Numbered from the stretch's first letter, positions 22,287 through 37,084 are shown. The stretch is 64,000 nucleotides of DNA from Macropodus opercularis (GCA_030770545.1 CM061096.1:16845501-16909500); one strand, 5' to 3'. Notes: a model not told the origin generated them from the sequence alone. Translations and numbers: made by a program.

Positions 22287-25200
22287 CAGTGTCACAAACT
22301 GCAGTGTGACAAACTGCTTCAGTTTAAAGACCTGCACCTTTAGTGCCCTCCCATATTCACATGCAGCATGTGAGGAATGCAGAGGTCACGGCCAAACGGA
22401 CGGCGAACAGGAAAAGCCTGTTCAGCTCAACACGGGTCAGCGTGAAATGTGTTACTCCCTGTGACCTCAGGTGTCTCCACTTTGGCTCCAGCCAACACTA
22501 CTGCCATCTGCCAGCAGGAAGCCTGGGAGGGATCTGCCGTTTGCTGCCGTTACTAGCTGGTCAGAGTGCCAGCGCACTTCAGACAGAGGGGGGTTGACTG
22601 TGGTGAGATAACCTAAACCTCAGATAATTACGGGTCTTATCAACAAAGGAACTAAACCTCAGCGACTAAATCAGGAAACAAAAGTCAGTTCATTCCTGTT
22701 TCTTCTGCTTCAAAGGAGCCACAAAGATAATGGGAGGAAAAAGAAAGACGCCCGTCATGGTATTCAGGGTGTTTACTAATACTGCAGAAACACTAACAGC
22801 CATGATCAGCCGAAGGTTCACATAAGGCCTAATGTTCTGCCCGTGCATCACTAAATATAAAAAGCCAAAATCGAAATCCTGTCAATTCTTGAGTGGAAAC
22901 CTAAAACAGGAAGCTCCTGTATTAGGGTTAGTTACCGTGGAGCCACGGAGGGAGATCTTTCCTTGGAAACGAGTCACCTTCACTGCACATGGTGAGGGCA
23001 CCGTCATATTAGTCTGGATAGAATCAAGAGTCATCAGGAGTCTCACGGTGCCTCACTTTCTTTCTGACATGCAGGTATGTTCACGCTCTGCACAAACTGT
23101 TTTGCTACAATCTGCCGACATACTGACAAGGAGTGCTACGGTCTAACCTATATAGAGAGCGACGGAACCAGTAGAACCAGTATGAGGCCAAACAAAAGAA
23201 TCAAACTGTGGAACTGCAGCGAGCACAGAGCCACTAAATGCTTCACTTTCACTCCCTTCACCAGCTTAATTATCATTCCAACACCGGGGAGCATGACTCC
23301 ATATTCCCAGCAGCACTGGGGTCGTTCGCCTTCCTCAGCTCCAAGGAAAACATGAGCGGTTGCAAACACTGGGACATTCAGAGCAGAGGTCAAGGGTCAT
23401 CATGTTCGAAATAATATTAGCTGGAAGTGTTTCACTTCCATGAGAGTCGCTTCACGTTGTCATGTGGTCCAGTGGGACGGGGTTCTGCCAGACTCTCATG
23501 GTCAACATTAGAAAACCCTGCGTGTTCACAACAGAGCACAGACATACTGATCTGACCAAACTGCCATTTTCCCAGAGTAATGACAGGCTGCATGATGTTG
23601 CTCCGAAATACCAACATTTATGGGGTGGAATAGCAAATGAGCATTTTTAAGGTTAGCATATTTTGCCAGCTGCATCCAGACAGACACTAGAGCCACGTTC
23701 CAGCAGCAGGAGGTGGCCGTGTGTCCCATTACAGGCCGAAGGACGCCGACGCCAATAAAGGCCCTAAAAGGCAGCTTTTTACACGTCTAAGCAGGAAAAT
23801 CTGAAGCCTTATTTTGCTGCATGGTTGAGCCTAGATTTGTGCTTCTGGTTCCCGTTGCATCCATTTTCTCGGTTGCAGCAGTTTAAAAGTTAGCGTAACT
23901 GACAGCTTCAACGTGATTTTGTGTTTTTGTGCTGAGTGAATGCCAGACACACACAGGTAAACAATGGAAATCCAGACCCGCATGTGTCCAACGCCTACAG
24001 CAGCTGAGCGCTGTCTCAGCACGTGGGTGAGCGAGCTAGCCGCTGTGCGTTACGGCAGACTTTACGTGAAGAACTAACAGAGGCCGTGACTTCCAGGGTC
24101 ACTTGTATTTGTGCAGCTCTTTGTGTGTCAGCTTGTTGATCCTGCAGCAGAGACTCACCAGAACACGTCTCGGTCGACGCGTGTTCTGTTAACAAATAGA
24201 ACTTGACTCCAGGGTTTCACTGGCTTAGCTCCAGGACCTCGACCCTGGTCTGTGAGAAGGAACACGGGAGGGTTGCTCTTCTCATGACCTCTGCCTCACC
24301 GCCTTCCTGTCCACACCGACAGACTGCCCTACAGCTGATCTCCATCAGCCGTCTCCACAACCTCCTCGCTCCTTGTGCACCTCCTTCCTGACAGAACGTG
24401 GGCCACATTAGCCCTGCTTTACCTCTTAATTAGGACCACACTCCTCCCTCTACGCCTCTACAGACCCCTGACACCCCCTCCCGTTTATCCAGTCTTTTCA
24501 GGGTCACATTCCTCCCATACTCACCCTTTATCAGGCAGAGACAGCAAGCAAAGGCATTCCACACATTTCTACCCTCCGTGCCTCCCCCTTACATCTTTCT
24601 CAGACCCATTTATTGCTTTCCTTCATGTTTCCCTCCCCCTCTCATTCCCATCACTTTAAAAGGCTCGTGTGGCAGAACCACGATGATAAACTATTACCTA
24701 AACTATTACCAACTACATTAGTTCAATTTGAGCCCTGCTGTTTGTTAATGCCTGTAGTTTTACTGTTGTCGTGAAATAGAACGGAATCAAACTAAAGCTT
24801 AGTTTTGTTTCAGCCTCATAGTGAACGAACCGCGTCTCCAACAAAGTCCATCTCAAACACAGATGCCATAAAAGTGTGGATTGCAAAGCAAGAAGTATAA
24901 TATGAAGAACCATAAATCAAAGATTGTTTCCAACGAACTAAACCACATGCTGCAATACAGACACACCCAGATTAAACGTTTCAAGCAGCAGTTAGTGCTG
25001 CAGCTTATTATTTTAATTAGTGATTAACAACATGATATTACACCATTTCACTCCTGCCTTTACAACGACTAAGGTTTTGAGCTCGATATCTGCCACAGGC
25101 CGACTCTTGTGTTTGACACAGAAAACTCCCTGACACACTTTAGACGAGTCTCTGGAGAACCTCACAGGGGCCAAGATTGACTCCGGCAGCTATTCTAGTT

Positions 25201-28200
25201 TGATGAGCGCTGCTCTACATTAAACGCAGGAGGAAACTGAGCGATACTGAGCTCCATCAGATGCTTTTAGACCTTCCCTGGTGGAAGCTGACAGTTTTAG
25301 CAGCTCTAATGGATGTTGACTTGACTTTGAGATAAAACACTGCATTAACACGTCACACACAACCAACTCAGAGTTCGGGGCTGAGGCTCATGCCAAGTCT
25401 TCCTTAATCCAGTAAAAATCAAAGCTTCCCTTCGCTGTGCAGCACCAGCTCAGCTGTGCAAACACTCACCATGTATTCTGTAGAGACGCGTTACGATAAT
25501 TGAACACAACACAGTCAACCTTCGCTGCCATTAAAGGATTAGAAATGAAAGCAGCAGCATCCTGTCAGAGTAGCAGGGGCCTGCTAGAAAGAGGCAGACA
25601 AACCCGTAAACAAACGCAAGTTTTAGAGACCAGTGTCATTACAGATAATGTGGTTACAAAGACAGGAAGTAAATCACTAGCGCGGACTGTGAGCAGGACG
25701 TGGAGGAGAGAAAGGGACGAGCTCCAGGCCGTCTTCTTTAGAAAGCAGGTCACCGCAGGTCTTATAAAACCGAGGCCACCAATCCATCAGCCGGACTCCC
25801 CGTCATTCCTTTCCACCTCATCAACTCTCCCAGAGTTACAGCAAGCAGGACCACCAGCATCCAGTCAAACGCTGCTCACACCGACCCTCAAGAGGAACAA
25901 CAAAGAGCTCAGATTTATTTTTATTAACTTCAGAGCCCATAGGACCACAGCTGTAAACAACCTCTGGGGAATTCTGATCCATTGACAGGAATATTATTAC
26001 AACTGCATCCACCACCCACCTGTGATTCTCTTTCCTTCGACCTGACTGGTCTGGCCTGACTATATCTTGGCTGCAGCTGTGTGATCTACAGCAAAACCTG
26101 GGTCCCGATTGGGTTAAAATCCATTATAGACTCACTGGTCGACTCCCTCTCTCCATTGCCCGCCTCCTCCTCTGGGAAGGGTGGGGTGAGGAGAAAAGAA
26201 GGGAGCAAAGAGGAAATGACAAATGGAGAAAACTATTTAGCCATTTGTGGGACTTGTTGTGTGCAGGTCTTTGAAGGAGGGAAGGTGGCGTTTTCTCCAG
26301 CTCATGCCGAGCGGCCCAGAGGACTGAGAAGTAAATTAAGCCTTTGCTGGAAAAGTAACCGCACTGCATGACAGATCTACATCACTTTCCACATTACTTT
26401 TCACATTCCTGCCTCGACTGGGCTCCAATTTCACTTTGAGCTGTGAGCCAGCCAATGCCATCTACTATTTACAACCAGAGGCCTCTACTGGGCCTAAAGT
26501 CTGCACATCACCTACACACACACAGCCTTATAGCCACAGATCTGTAGGATGAACCTGAGCAACATCATCAGTTTGTCACTATTAATTAGCGGGCAGTATT
26601 CAGGGTATAATTACCACCAGCTCCAACACTTCTAAGATTCAAACAGGGATGTCCCAGTAAAACGTTACAAGAGCTACTTGATCCAAATCCTGGAGGGGAA
26701 CCTCTGGGATGAAGGTCTGTCCCTCTCGGCTTTCCTGGCTCTACACACTGAGTGGTATTATTAGTGAAGCATCATCTTTTGCAACAAACACTTTGTCACA
26801 GAGCGAAGCTGATCTGTTAAACCAAGGACCGATCAGGTTGGAAAGTGTCCACTTTACTTGCCTACTTGCCTTCTTATCTTGACCTAGTTTTGACTAAACT
26901 AGGTGTTGTGTACATCGTGTGTCTATGGTTGTTGTGCTTGTTGGAAGTGAGGCGATGGACCTGTTGGACGTCTGAAATGAGGACAGATAATAGTGGAGGG
27001 TGTGGGTTTTATAAGTGCATTGTTTTCACGGTCAAAGAACAAATTCCACATACGTCATCCAAACGGCCATTAAACCAGCAACTGGCTGGTTATTTGTCAA
27101 AAGGATCTCAGCACCAGTTCACTCTGTAACTACAACACTAGACAGTATTGACCTTTAGATAGATAAATGCTTACGTAAGCCTCAGACAGTGGAGGAATGC
27201 AGAGGGGAGCTAGGGTACACATCTGTGTTTGTCAGCAGTCATTTATCTTCAGAAGAATGTTGCATTGGCAGAGCTGATTTCTGACAAACATGGATCGTCT
27301 GCTCCTACCACAGTGATTCAATCTACTCAGCCTGAGGTCATCTGTTGTGGTGGGCTGTCAGCAGCCCCCACGTGTCTAACGCAGGCTCCGCGCGTCTCAT
27401 GATGTCCAGACAAACAAAAAGGAAAAGTCAGAACCAGTCAGTCATAAAAAGCTACAGTTACAGGAAAGTCACTCTGCACACAGGACAAGGTCCAACATTT
27501 CACCACCACCTGCCGATAAGTAGTAAAATGATGACATTCATTGGTGCAGCATTTAGAGGTTTTACCTCAAACCCATCAATGACAAAGGAGACGTTTCCTC
27601 TGAGAGAATCTCCAAGGACCATGTGCATGATGGGCTATGAAATCAAACGCTTCCATGTAGGAGGAGGTCCTACGCGAGTGTCAGCTTGACGTCTAACATG
27701 CAGAGCATCTTATTCCATAAAGACACAAAACCAAAGACTAGACAAGGCTCAAGAAAGATCGGTCATCATTTTATAAATCAAGGATTCACATTAAAATAGC
27801 AGCAGGGTGCAGAGAGACGCAGGAACAGCTCTCTACCTGTGGCACTCCCTCCCTTATCTTGCTTTAACAATCCTCTCCACACACAATGGAGAGTCCCACA
27901 ACCCTTCGACAACCTAGTGAGCAGCATGGCTGGGACCCACACAGGCCAGCAGCCAGAACCCAGTACACAACAGGGAGAAAGTGTCTGCACGGAACGTGTT
28001 GCGTCATCTCCACAGACAGGTGTGCGGCTCACACAGGGTCCATTTTCTGCCATCGTCCGCTTTACGACAACCCCAACCCGTTTCTCTGTCGGTACGATCA
28101 CGCGCAACACTTGGTTCACGTTGCATAATCTGTATTTACACTGATGGATCAGACTGGATGTAGAAAGACGACCAAGTAGGACATGCTGACAAACACACTT

Positions 28201-31200
28201 TAGCTACAGCCGGTCCCAGACTTTGAGTGAGACCAGGTCATTACCTGCAGCACAACAACGGTTAATGTCTGTGCTTCAGAACAAACATTTGTGTGCTCTG
28301 TGCCTATAATCCAGGTCAGGGTGCAGCCATTTCCTGGTATTGTTCATTTGTGCTGAAACCCTACAGGTGCTTTCTGTGAAGCAGGGGTGTGGGGGCCAAA
28401 ATAAATAAATAAAAGACACGCTGAAGCAAACTGGAAGGGGAACAGAGGTCACAGAGAAAAGTTCTGCTGAAGAAACCTTAGAAATAAACCACAGCCAGAA
28501 GAACCAGAAAAGCCACAGCCAGTCAGCTCAAGCAGCCTGACAGAGGAAACTTAATTATGCTGTTCACATCGAGCACAAAGACCGAAATAGATGAGATGCT
28601 GGAGGAGGAGGAGACGAATTAAAGACCAACATTAGTGATTGACGGTGCAGTGTGAAGGCAGCGAACAGGAAGCTGCGGTTAGTTTGAAGCATCCCAACAC
28701 TCTGACTTCCTGCTGAATCAAGCTCAGCTGACTCCTGCAAACCAAGATATGCAGCAGCTGGTGACGTGTTTCCGAGACAATGCCCCGAAATCAAGAGAGC
28801 CATTAAAAGGGTTTCACACGAACCACAAAAGCCAGCTGTCATCGCTCATAAACATGGATCCTGTGTCTGTTCACCTCCAACATGGTTCTTTATTAGACAA
28901 ACACTGGTCACTTTATTAGGTACACCTGTGCGGTCTAATTCAATCCAACACAGCAGCTCTGACACGCTACTTTCTCAGTTTAGCTTTAGCCTTTTATGCT
29001 AATCCTGCTCAGCTCGTTTTCCAGCTGTCCCTGCCCCACCTACTACTGATTATCTACATCGAATACATTCAGCCACCAAGAAGTTTGACAATACCAACTC
29101 AGTTGGTCTCCCCCACTCCACCATCATAGCAGATGTCATCTTCCAGCTTTTCTGACTGACAACACCAGCTAATCCAGGTATTCATCCGTGACAGGGGGAA
29201 ACAGCAGAGAACTGAGCCCCTGCTGTAAACAAAGCTTGAAGTCACTGGCAGTTTTCAAGTGGACTTTTCTCATGAATCTGTGTTTTAATACGAGTGGATG
29301 TGACTGGAAAGGGGAACATTGTGTTTCCAACCAACAGATCTTCAGTGAAAGAAAGCAAAAAATCCACATTATAAAAGCTGGAACAAATTTTTTCTTTTGT
29401 TTCACTAGAAATGAGCCACAGGGTCAAACACATAACAGATTAGACACCCCTCACTTTTCACAACCTTGAGGAAAGAGAAATGAGTCACACTGTGTCAGTC
29501 TGTCCCTGTGAGAAATCACTGTGATGAAACCTGAAGTTCCAGACGTGTTCACTCAACCTGCATCACTGCGAGAACCTCTGCCTGCATTTAATTTGGTCTA
29601 CGCCACGGACCCAGGGAGCGTGGACGCTGCTGACACACGGACAGCGGAATGTAACGCTCTCTGTGGGGGGCTCCACAAGCGTCCAAACTGCCAATGAGCG
29701 AGCTAAAGTGGCCTCCAGAGAAGCTGTTGCACAATGACCGCACCACCAGGACTCTACCACATGACTCCAAGGCAACAACAGGATATGACGTAGCACATGG
29801 CAGCTAGTGCGTCACGTTAGGGTTAGGCATTAACCGAGCTGGAGCTGACGCAGCAGCTACAGTTCAGAGGATCTGAGACGATTTGTACATCGTTTCAACG
29901 CCCTAGTATCAAACTGTTACTAATGTGGTGAACTCACGCTGCGGTTTAATGGCTTCTTGGCAGAAACACTGCTGAGTACAAGAGTGTGGTTCTGATTACA
30001 GCCGATGGGAAGAGAAAGGTGCAGCTCTCCTCCGAGACCAGTAACACCCCCAGCAATCAGAAGCAGGTTTGGGTGAAGGAGGGCCAGGCCTGAAACGCTA
30101 CGATTCTGTTTGACTGGAGGTCAAATGAACACAGCCCACGAGCAACACAGAGATGTGTCAAACAGTAACGTGGCGGCACCATGACACGGCACAGTTCAGC
30201 AGTCACAACCTGGGTTTGTAGGAAGTTAAATAAATGGCAGCTGGGTTCCTGTGACCACTCGTTTCCTGACTGCAGAGACAGCGGCTGATCCACCTTCTCA
30301 CTCTTACAAACTTTGCACAAAAAGCTAAACGTATAAAGCTCCATGTGACTTAAGACGCTCCGGGCAGCGTCTCCTGCCTCGCGTTAAAGCTCACGAGGCA
30401 AATCTTTGATTTACGAGACAAGGCTGCAGAAATAAGAGCTTAATGTTAATGCAGCCCATAAAGTCCTCCTCCGAGGCCATTGGAAAACGCCCATCGCTCA
30501 GCTATGAGCTCAGCGATGGCCCTTGTCTGTTGACGTGCTCATACGTCACAACCACCAATGAAATGTGAAATGCTGTGAACCGCTCCATCGGAGTCCTGCC
30601 GGTCTGAGCTGCCAGATCTGGGGTCAATGCAGAAAAGCACTAGGTTTGGCTTCCGTTTCTTGGGGACCTGTCTACACCACCGCTGATTTGTGTGCGAGAT
30701 GCTGTGGATGTGCCTCCGTCTGACTGTACTAAACAGCAGCACGAGGCCTTTCAGGAGCTCAGACAAACGCTCACCGTGTGACGTCCAATCAGCTCATTAG
30801 ACAGAACAGCAGACTCTGAGCACACGCTTCACCGGTGACGTCGCGCCGCCACTACCGGCCACGTGCACGCGCACCGAGTTGATCTAATCACACGGAGCTG
30901 CTCTCCCTCCAGCTGCCCGCCGGTGTTACGTCGGAATCTGCTCCCCTACTATCTGAATGTCCCCTTCTGTGAACCTGGAGCTCACCGGAATCTTAAGCCC
31001 GAATACTCGCCTTCCGAGAGGCCTCACCCAGACTTAACCACCGAACTCTGAGCACGCGGGACGTGCAGGTCGGCGCCTTCCTAACCGCAGGAGACTCTAC
31101 ATGACGCGGCAGCAGATTTCCGCATAACACCGTTTCTGCAGCTCGGTCAAGCGGCACTTCCTGCCTCTACCGTTACAACGTTTAGCTCCAGCTAACTCCG

Positions 31201-31453
31201 TCCCACCGCGTCCACACTACAGCCGCGCGTTGCAACGCGCTCCTTCGGGCTCGGAAGACTGCTGTGAAGTTTGAGAAGTTAGCGGAAGCCCGGGCTCCCA
31301 ACGCCCGCTCCACCCAGCGCGGCTGCTGAACTTGCAGCTTCCTGGTTCCTGCACTTGCTGGAGGTGAAGCGGACTGAATGAACAAGCGCTCGAAAGCAGA
31401 AGTAGAGAGAAAATGGCTAAAGAGGCGAAACGAGCGTTTCCGGGGCGGTTTAC
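22287..31453 (-). other. Large first intron of myh9
   Basis: This roughly 9-kb stretch lies between the first coding exon of myh9 and the proposed untranslated exon 1. No coding gene is recognisable on either strand. A pyrimidine-rich segment at about 24.29-24.66 kb leaves frames open, but the composition explains that. A transposon-like fragment lies at 28.9 kb. Two adjacent TTAGGG-like units occur at about 29815-29826. Human MYH9 also has a long first intron after a non-coding exon. Enhancers are plausible but cannot be assigned by eye. Confidence 0.55.
28896..28980. mobile_element. Fragment of a dispersed fish repeat
   Basis: The segment contains CACTTTATTAGGTACACCTG followed by a CTAATTCAATCCAACACAGC-like stretch. 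I recognise this as part of a repeat seen at many places in teleost genomes. Neither ends nor coding capacity are visible, so this is a short decayed copy. The family name cannot be given without a repeat library. Confidence 0.4.
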
Positions 31454-31775
31454 CTGCTTTTCAGAGGATGGCTAACAACAAGCGTCGCCGTGAGTCCAAC
31501 TTCTCGTCCCGTCGACAGCAGCTTGAGTAGAGGCAGAAAGTTCGGGCTCCGCTTCGGCTTCCTTGCTCTCTTTCTCCGCTTCGGCTCTCTCTCCTTGCTT
31601 CTGCCCTCCCTTTTCCACTGGCTGGTCACTGGTTCGCCTGATTTCACCGCTCGGTGTGCAGACAGCCGGGAACCGGGGTGCGGTTCAGGACGAGGCGGTC
31701 CACTGCGCAGACGCATCCGCCCCTTTGGCCAATGGGCTGCGGCGCCGTGAGGTTTTGCACAGACCGCGACCAATC
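31454..31775 (-). promoter_or_regulatory. myh9: Proposed myh9 untranslated exon 1 and promoter
   Basis: On the minus strand a strong donor (AAAAGCAG|GTAAAC) ends a GC-rich, purine-rich block at 31454. No ATG lies in the roughly 250 bases before the donor, which fits a non-coding first exon. Just upstream are inverted CCAAT boxes (ccaat on plus at 31729-31733 and 31770-31774) and a GC box (ccgccc on plus at about 31717-31723). No TATA box is evident. The transcription start is probably near 31.65-31.70 kb. The link to myh9 is inferred from orientation and the non-coding first exon known in mammals. Confidence 0.5.
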
Positions 31776-34700
31776 GCGTTCCCTTGAAGGCGGGTCCGCA
31801 GCTGCCTGTGGGAGGAAACCAGCGCAGAGTGAACTTGAAAGAGGGGGAGCGAAGAAGACGCCGCGGGTCATGGCTGAGGCATGTGCGCTGCGCATACTGA
31901 GGATTTCTATGACCATATAAGTACCAGACAGTGTCAGGATGGACCGCATCATCCAGGGTCTCCCCATCACTGTCAACAGTATGTGTTAGTCAGAAAGTTC
32001 TCAACACACGAAAATCGTACAATGAGCTGGGAATGGAAAACGTCCTGGGCTGCTTGTGGGTCTGGTCTTTGTGGGACAGGTTTCCTTGTAATTATTTTCT
32101 ATTATTCCCACACAGAGAAAAACAATGAAAGGCCTGAAGGTTCTGTAATTTCTGCCGTGCTTGAACTTGTTAAACTCATTCCTCAGTGCTGTCGTCATTC
32201 AATCATTAAAACACACTGGGTGACATGGTAATGGCACAAAGATATCCTGACTTTCCTTCTGTCTGATCTCATCTTACATGGCAGCCATCTAATGCAGCAG
32301 AGCTGGTGTCACATGTCACTGCTGCTTCTGGGTAACATGTAAACAACCCACAAATGTTTTAAGACTCAAAAGGAGGAAGGGGAACGAAATGAAGAAGAGC
32401 ATGAACAATCACTACTACCTAACCCTGACGTGCTTTAGGTCTGGGTTTAGTCATGTCCAAGCTTCAGCTTCCTCAAGCGCTGCTCAGTTATGTGCATCTT
32501 CAATTATTCATCAAATCACATGTGTACGAGACCCCAACAATACAGCTCTTCACTGGCTCGTCAGGCTCTTATGCTGCAAAACAATCCTAAATATGACTAT
32601 TAATGTAGTAAAGGGTTTAGCTGTCGTGACTTGGAATGAGGAACTTATATAAGATGTCAGTGGCAGTGACAGCTCCTTAATGGACTCTGTTGTAACGCTG
32701 CCAAGTACCAGACACATCCCACACAAACACAAACCTGTTCTCTGACACTGCAGATCATATTACTAATGTGTCAGGAGTCCTTATGTAGTGTAACTTTGGA
32801 GCTTCATAAATAATTTAATTTTGCTTGTTAGAGTACTGGTAATCATTTTAAACATCTGGGCTCTATCAACTTTTGTGTGTTGCTTTCTCACTACCAAAGG
32901 AAGGTCAAAGGTCAGGCCAGGTCAGAGATTCTTTGGCGAGGCCAACACTGGCCTACAGAACCTCAAACTTCAACCTATACACAGATTAAATCACTCTGTC
33001 ATAACGTCTCAGTGGAATATTAATAGTTTCACCCCAGTGGGCCTGCTCCTCCAGGACATGGGAGGTTTTAGATGAACTACTTTATTAGGTTTGTTAGATG
33101 CAGATGTATTTTGGGAATTGGACATGACATTTATCTCTCAACACACAACTGATATAATTCTATGATGATGATTTAATGATTTATTCACATTTTATGCTCA
33201 TTTATGCTCCGAGTCAACGTTTCTGATGTGTAATGTTATGTAAATGCTTCTCTCCCTACATGATGGGAGTTGATGTTCATTCAGGCAGGTGAGCCCAGGT
33301 TCATGACTAAACACGCCACTGCACCCTGGGAACCGCTGCAGGCCGTGACTCAATTAATACCATTGTTCACCTTCGAAATAAATCTTGTTTTCCTTGGATC
33401 TCAGAAACGTCCCGACTTGTTCTTGTTTAGACTGAGCAATAAAGAAGATGGAGCGTTTGATAGAACACCTGTTTATGCAGGTGAATTCAAGCATAAAACA
33501 GGTGTTGTATTGTGGATCATGCGTTGTTGTAATATATGTAGAAACACTGCAGTGAAAAGGATCCGTGGAGGTTGCAGGTTCAGCGTTGACAGACACTCAG
33601 ACCAGGTGATGGAAAAGAAAACGTGGAAAAGTTTAGTTAACAAAAGAAGGAAAAACGAATAAATACGCTCATAATGAGTCAGTTATAAAACCTCAACGAT
33701 TAGAGAACAATAAACAAATCAAAACACGTGACATCAAAACGCTTGACGTGGATAAAAGACCTTCGTCGTTCCTTCTGCTACGCTCGTACGCAGACAACGC
33801 GTTCTCATTGATGGCTCACTCCACATTTTCTGTACAGCGTGTGATTTGTGTTCACTATGTGTCGTTGTGAAAGGAATGTGCCGGCATTCAGCATGTCCAG
33901 CAACATGTGTGCAGAGCAACACACTGCCGACACAACACGTCTACCTGGAAAAACACATACATCTCAGACTCTCTCTCTCTTGGACAGATGGGAAGCCTCT
34001 GCTATGTCAACCCAGGGGTCAAAGGTCAACTTGTCACTTGACAGACAGTGCTGGTAAAAATGGAAATTACACATTAATTAATTAAGTGAGTAGTAATAGG
34101 TTAATGATGACAGACCTTTACTGATAATGGAGGATTTTCACAGTTTGTTTGTAGTTTCAATATCTGCAAACCTTCTGCAACTCATGGGAAAAAAGAACAA
34201 AAGTGAAAAAGGGCGAATTTCATCACATAACAAAAAACTGACGTCTAATACGAAGCATGTGGTGGAACCAAACACAACAATAACACAAAGCCAACAGACG
34301 TGTTCAGAGGCAGAAACAGGCCAAATGACCAAATATGGACAATCTGACCTGCCGCTCGGACCCAGTCTCTCTCTCCCTGAGCTGGGAGAGCAGCAGGGCG
34401 TGTCCCCGGTTCAGGGCGTGTTGAGCCATGATATCATCCAGTCACAAAGAAAGCCACTCATTCCGAGAGCGAGAAGAAAGGCTCCGTGTCAGATCGCCAC
34501 CACTCGGGTTGTGTCATCACTTGTGTGTGGTCGCTCACCCTTCGGCGTCTCGAAAGTGTCTGAGCTGCAGCATTTCCAAACGAAGTGAAAGGAAACAGCT
34601 TGACCCAGATGTCCGACTGAAAACACACCTCTGCTCATTCCAGACACTCTCAAGGCCAAATCCACAAAGATTAATGTGGAGCCGCAGCACTGAAAGTACG

Positions 34701-36805
34701 GCAGTGAGTGGTTATTTGCTCTGTTTGTGCGTCTTCCTCCTCCTCCCCTCAGTAATCAGTGAACAGGAAGGAGCGATAAGACTTGACTCACAAAAGTCAG
34801 GAATGTGGAGCAAAGGGAACCGATGCTAAAGCTTTTCCTGCTTCCTGAGACGTGTGTGTGAGGAACCGTGGTCGGTCTGAGCCAAGCGGCTGTGACAAGA
34901 CAGCGTCTCACTGGTTGGTTTTATGATCCTCTGACCCAGGTCCCGCATTGTCCTTAAAAGCATGATGTCCACACAGCTCTGGAAAGGTTCTGGTACCTGA
35001 GGAGGTGACGGCGTCGTCCAGTCAACTGCACAGAGAGCATCTGAGTCTGAGCAGTGATGGAGGCGTGTAAACTGTGACAGCAGCTGCTTTGTGCGAACAG
35101 AGCAGGTTTAAAATTCAAATACTACGCGTTGACTGTAAACACTGCTGCTCCGAGGCCGCGGGTCTGACTTCAAACGAACAGCAGCAAACGTGAGGACGGA
35201 GACGAGTCCTGCAGCTCAGCCTCTCAGCAGCAGCGGCTTCCACGGCTTTTTGCCTTATATGGTCAGAAGAGCGGTGGAGCGAGCGAGAGGAGGGCGGAGG
35301 TGTGGTTATCGTTCTGGGGTTGGGTTACTGCTGCTCCTCCACCTTTAGAGCCTGCCGTCATCTCTTCGCTCGCCTCCTTCCTCTGGGCTGGAGGAAACGA
35401 GGCGTGTGTGCAGGAAGTAAACATTCAAACTACCTCACTAAAGCATTTACACCTCAAACTAGGCCCACTGTGAGAACAGGGGACAAACTCAAGTAGGTAG
35501 AATCTAAAGCCGTTCGTTCATTCGTTTACCAACTATGCAGAAACGATTTAATGTTTCAGATAGTTGGATTTGATGCTTGTCTGTTAATGAGACGACAGCT
35601 TACACAGGTTTTACTGAACAAACAACAAAAATCAGGGAACGATCTAAAAAATTCAAAATTTTACTGACAACAAGTAACAACAATCGAAGGATGCATTTAC
35701 ACTTTTTCCTTTAAGAATGTTTTATACAGTTTTGACCATTACCCAGAATGCACTGCTATGCCTCACAACTAAGCAGGAACAACAATCGTGTTTTGTCCGT
35801 GCGGCTCAGTCACTGCTCCACTCACACCTGCTGATCTAAGGCCAGAGGAATTCCCCCGTTCACAGAACCACTGGTCTCTGGTTGCTGCCGGGCAGCTGTG
35901 CGTGGATCGGGCTGTCTGCGATGACCTAATGCAAACCAGGAGCTCTGAAGGAGCAGATGGAGCTCGAATGACGTACTGAATCTCCAGCCTGAAGGCCTGA
36001 GGCGCTGGCAGCTCTTCAGCAGCATCAAGTCAATTCAAGATGCTGCACAAATAACCTGCCTTTTAATTATTGACAGTGTCTAGTGATAAGCAGTTTATTA
36101 CCGTTGTTTACTTGGGAACTATGGCAACAAACAAAACAACGAGTCCAACAGGGTCAGAAGGGTTAAGAAGACTTAACTGACACCTTTAGCTCAACAGCCT
36201 CAGTTTAGTCTAAACTCAACAGCAGGTTTGTGAAAACCTGACTTCAGAGGTTTTACCCATTTGAAAAGCGATTCTCCATGTGTACATGAGGCCTGTTTCC
36301 AGCTGGTCAACAGCACCAGTGATGTCTACACATCACGTCTGACCATCATCTAAAGCACGTAGCACTGTTTAGCTGAAGGCAGATGTAAAGGACAGTTTTG
36401 CAGCTCTGAGCCTTCAGCTGTCAGCCACACATTCTTGTATCTGGGCTGGGTCTTCTCCGTTCATCGACCTCACTTTGCTTACCTTCACCTTCCTCAGTCT
36501 CTGTCTGAGGAAGTTTCCTTTTCAGCAAACCTCTAGAACCTTTGTGCGGATTTTTAACACAGTTCAAACCTTAACCCTGTGAAACAACTGGTGGCAGGTG
36601 GTTTGACATTTTACCAACTGGCTGAAACTAAGAGCAGAAGTGAAGCAGCAGAGTCTGTGACCACAGCAGAGGACGGTGCAACGTGGGTGAGGCAGAGTAG
36701 ACGCTCGCTAACTAAGGCACCGACATGTAATAAACACAGACACTTCCTGAGCCTAATGTCACTGGAGACAACAGACGAGCACAGAGAACAACACGATTTG
36801 TTTTG
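31776..36805. other. Intergenic region between myh9 and txn2
   Basis: About 5 kb without a recognisable gene. Open frames are short, low in complexity or without homology that I can recognise. The first few hundred bases continue the GC-rich myh9 promoter zone. The remainder is ordinary AT-leaning fish intergenic DNA with no clear tRNA, rRNA or transposon. Confidence 0.5.
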
Positions 36806-36810
36806 GCTTC

Positions 36811-36816
36811 TTTATT
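36811..36816 (-). terminator. txn2 polyadenylation signal candidate
   Basis: AATAAA is present on the minus strand (tttatt on plus), 766 bases downstream of the txn2 stop codon. If used, the txn2 3' UTR would run from 37581 to about 36.79 kb and would include the GC-rich tandem repeat at 37085-37495. Not every possible alternative signal nearer the stop was checked. Confidence 0.4.
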
Positions 36817-37084
36817 TCGTCACTTGGTTCCAGTAAAGACTTAAACTCATCAAGAAACTAAATCAAGCTCGTATGTTCACTTCCTGCTCTACTGAACTTT
36901 CACAGTTTGAACCTCCTCTCGCACTTTTCAGCATAATGGCGTAAACTGACCACGTGTAGATGTGAGCTGTTGAATGTCGCCCTCTCGTGGGCAGCTTCAG
37001 GTAACACAGCATTTTCAGTGCCCCCACCAGTAGAAACCAGAATCCGCATTCTACTGGCCTCCACGGAACACACGGGCTGTGCTG

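Noticed and set aside
24290..24660. Pyrimidine-rich open frame in myh9 intron 1
   Set aside because: Low-complexity C/T composition, with no domain, conserved motif or splice support.
29815..29826. Two TTAGGG-like telomere units
   Set aside because: Only about two units. This occurs by chance and is far too short to call an interstitial telomere.
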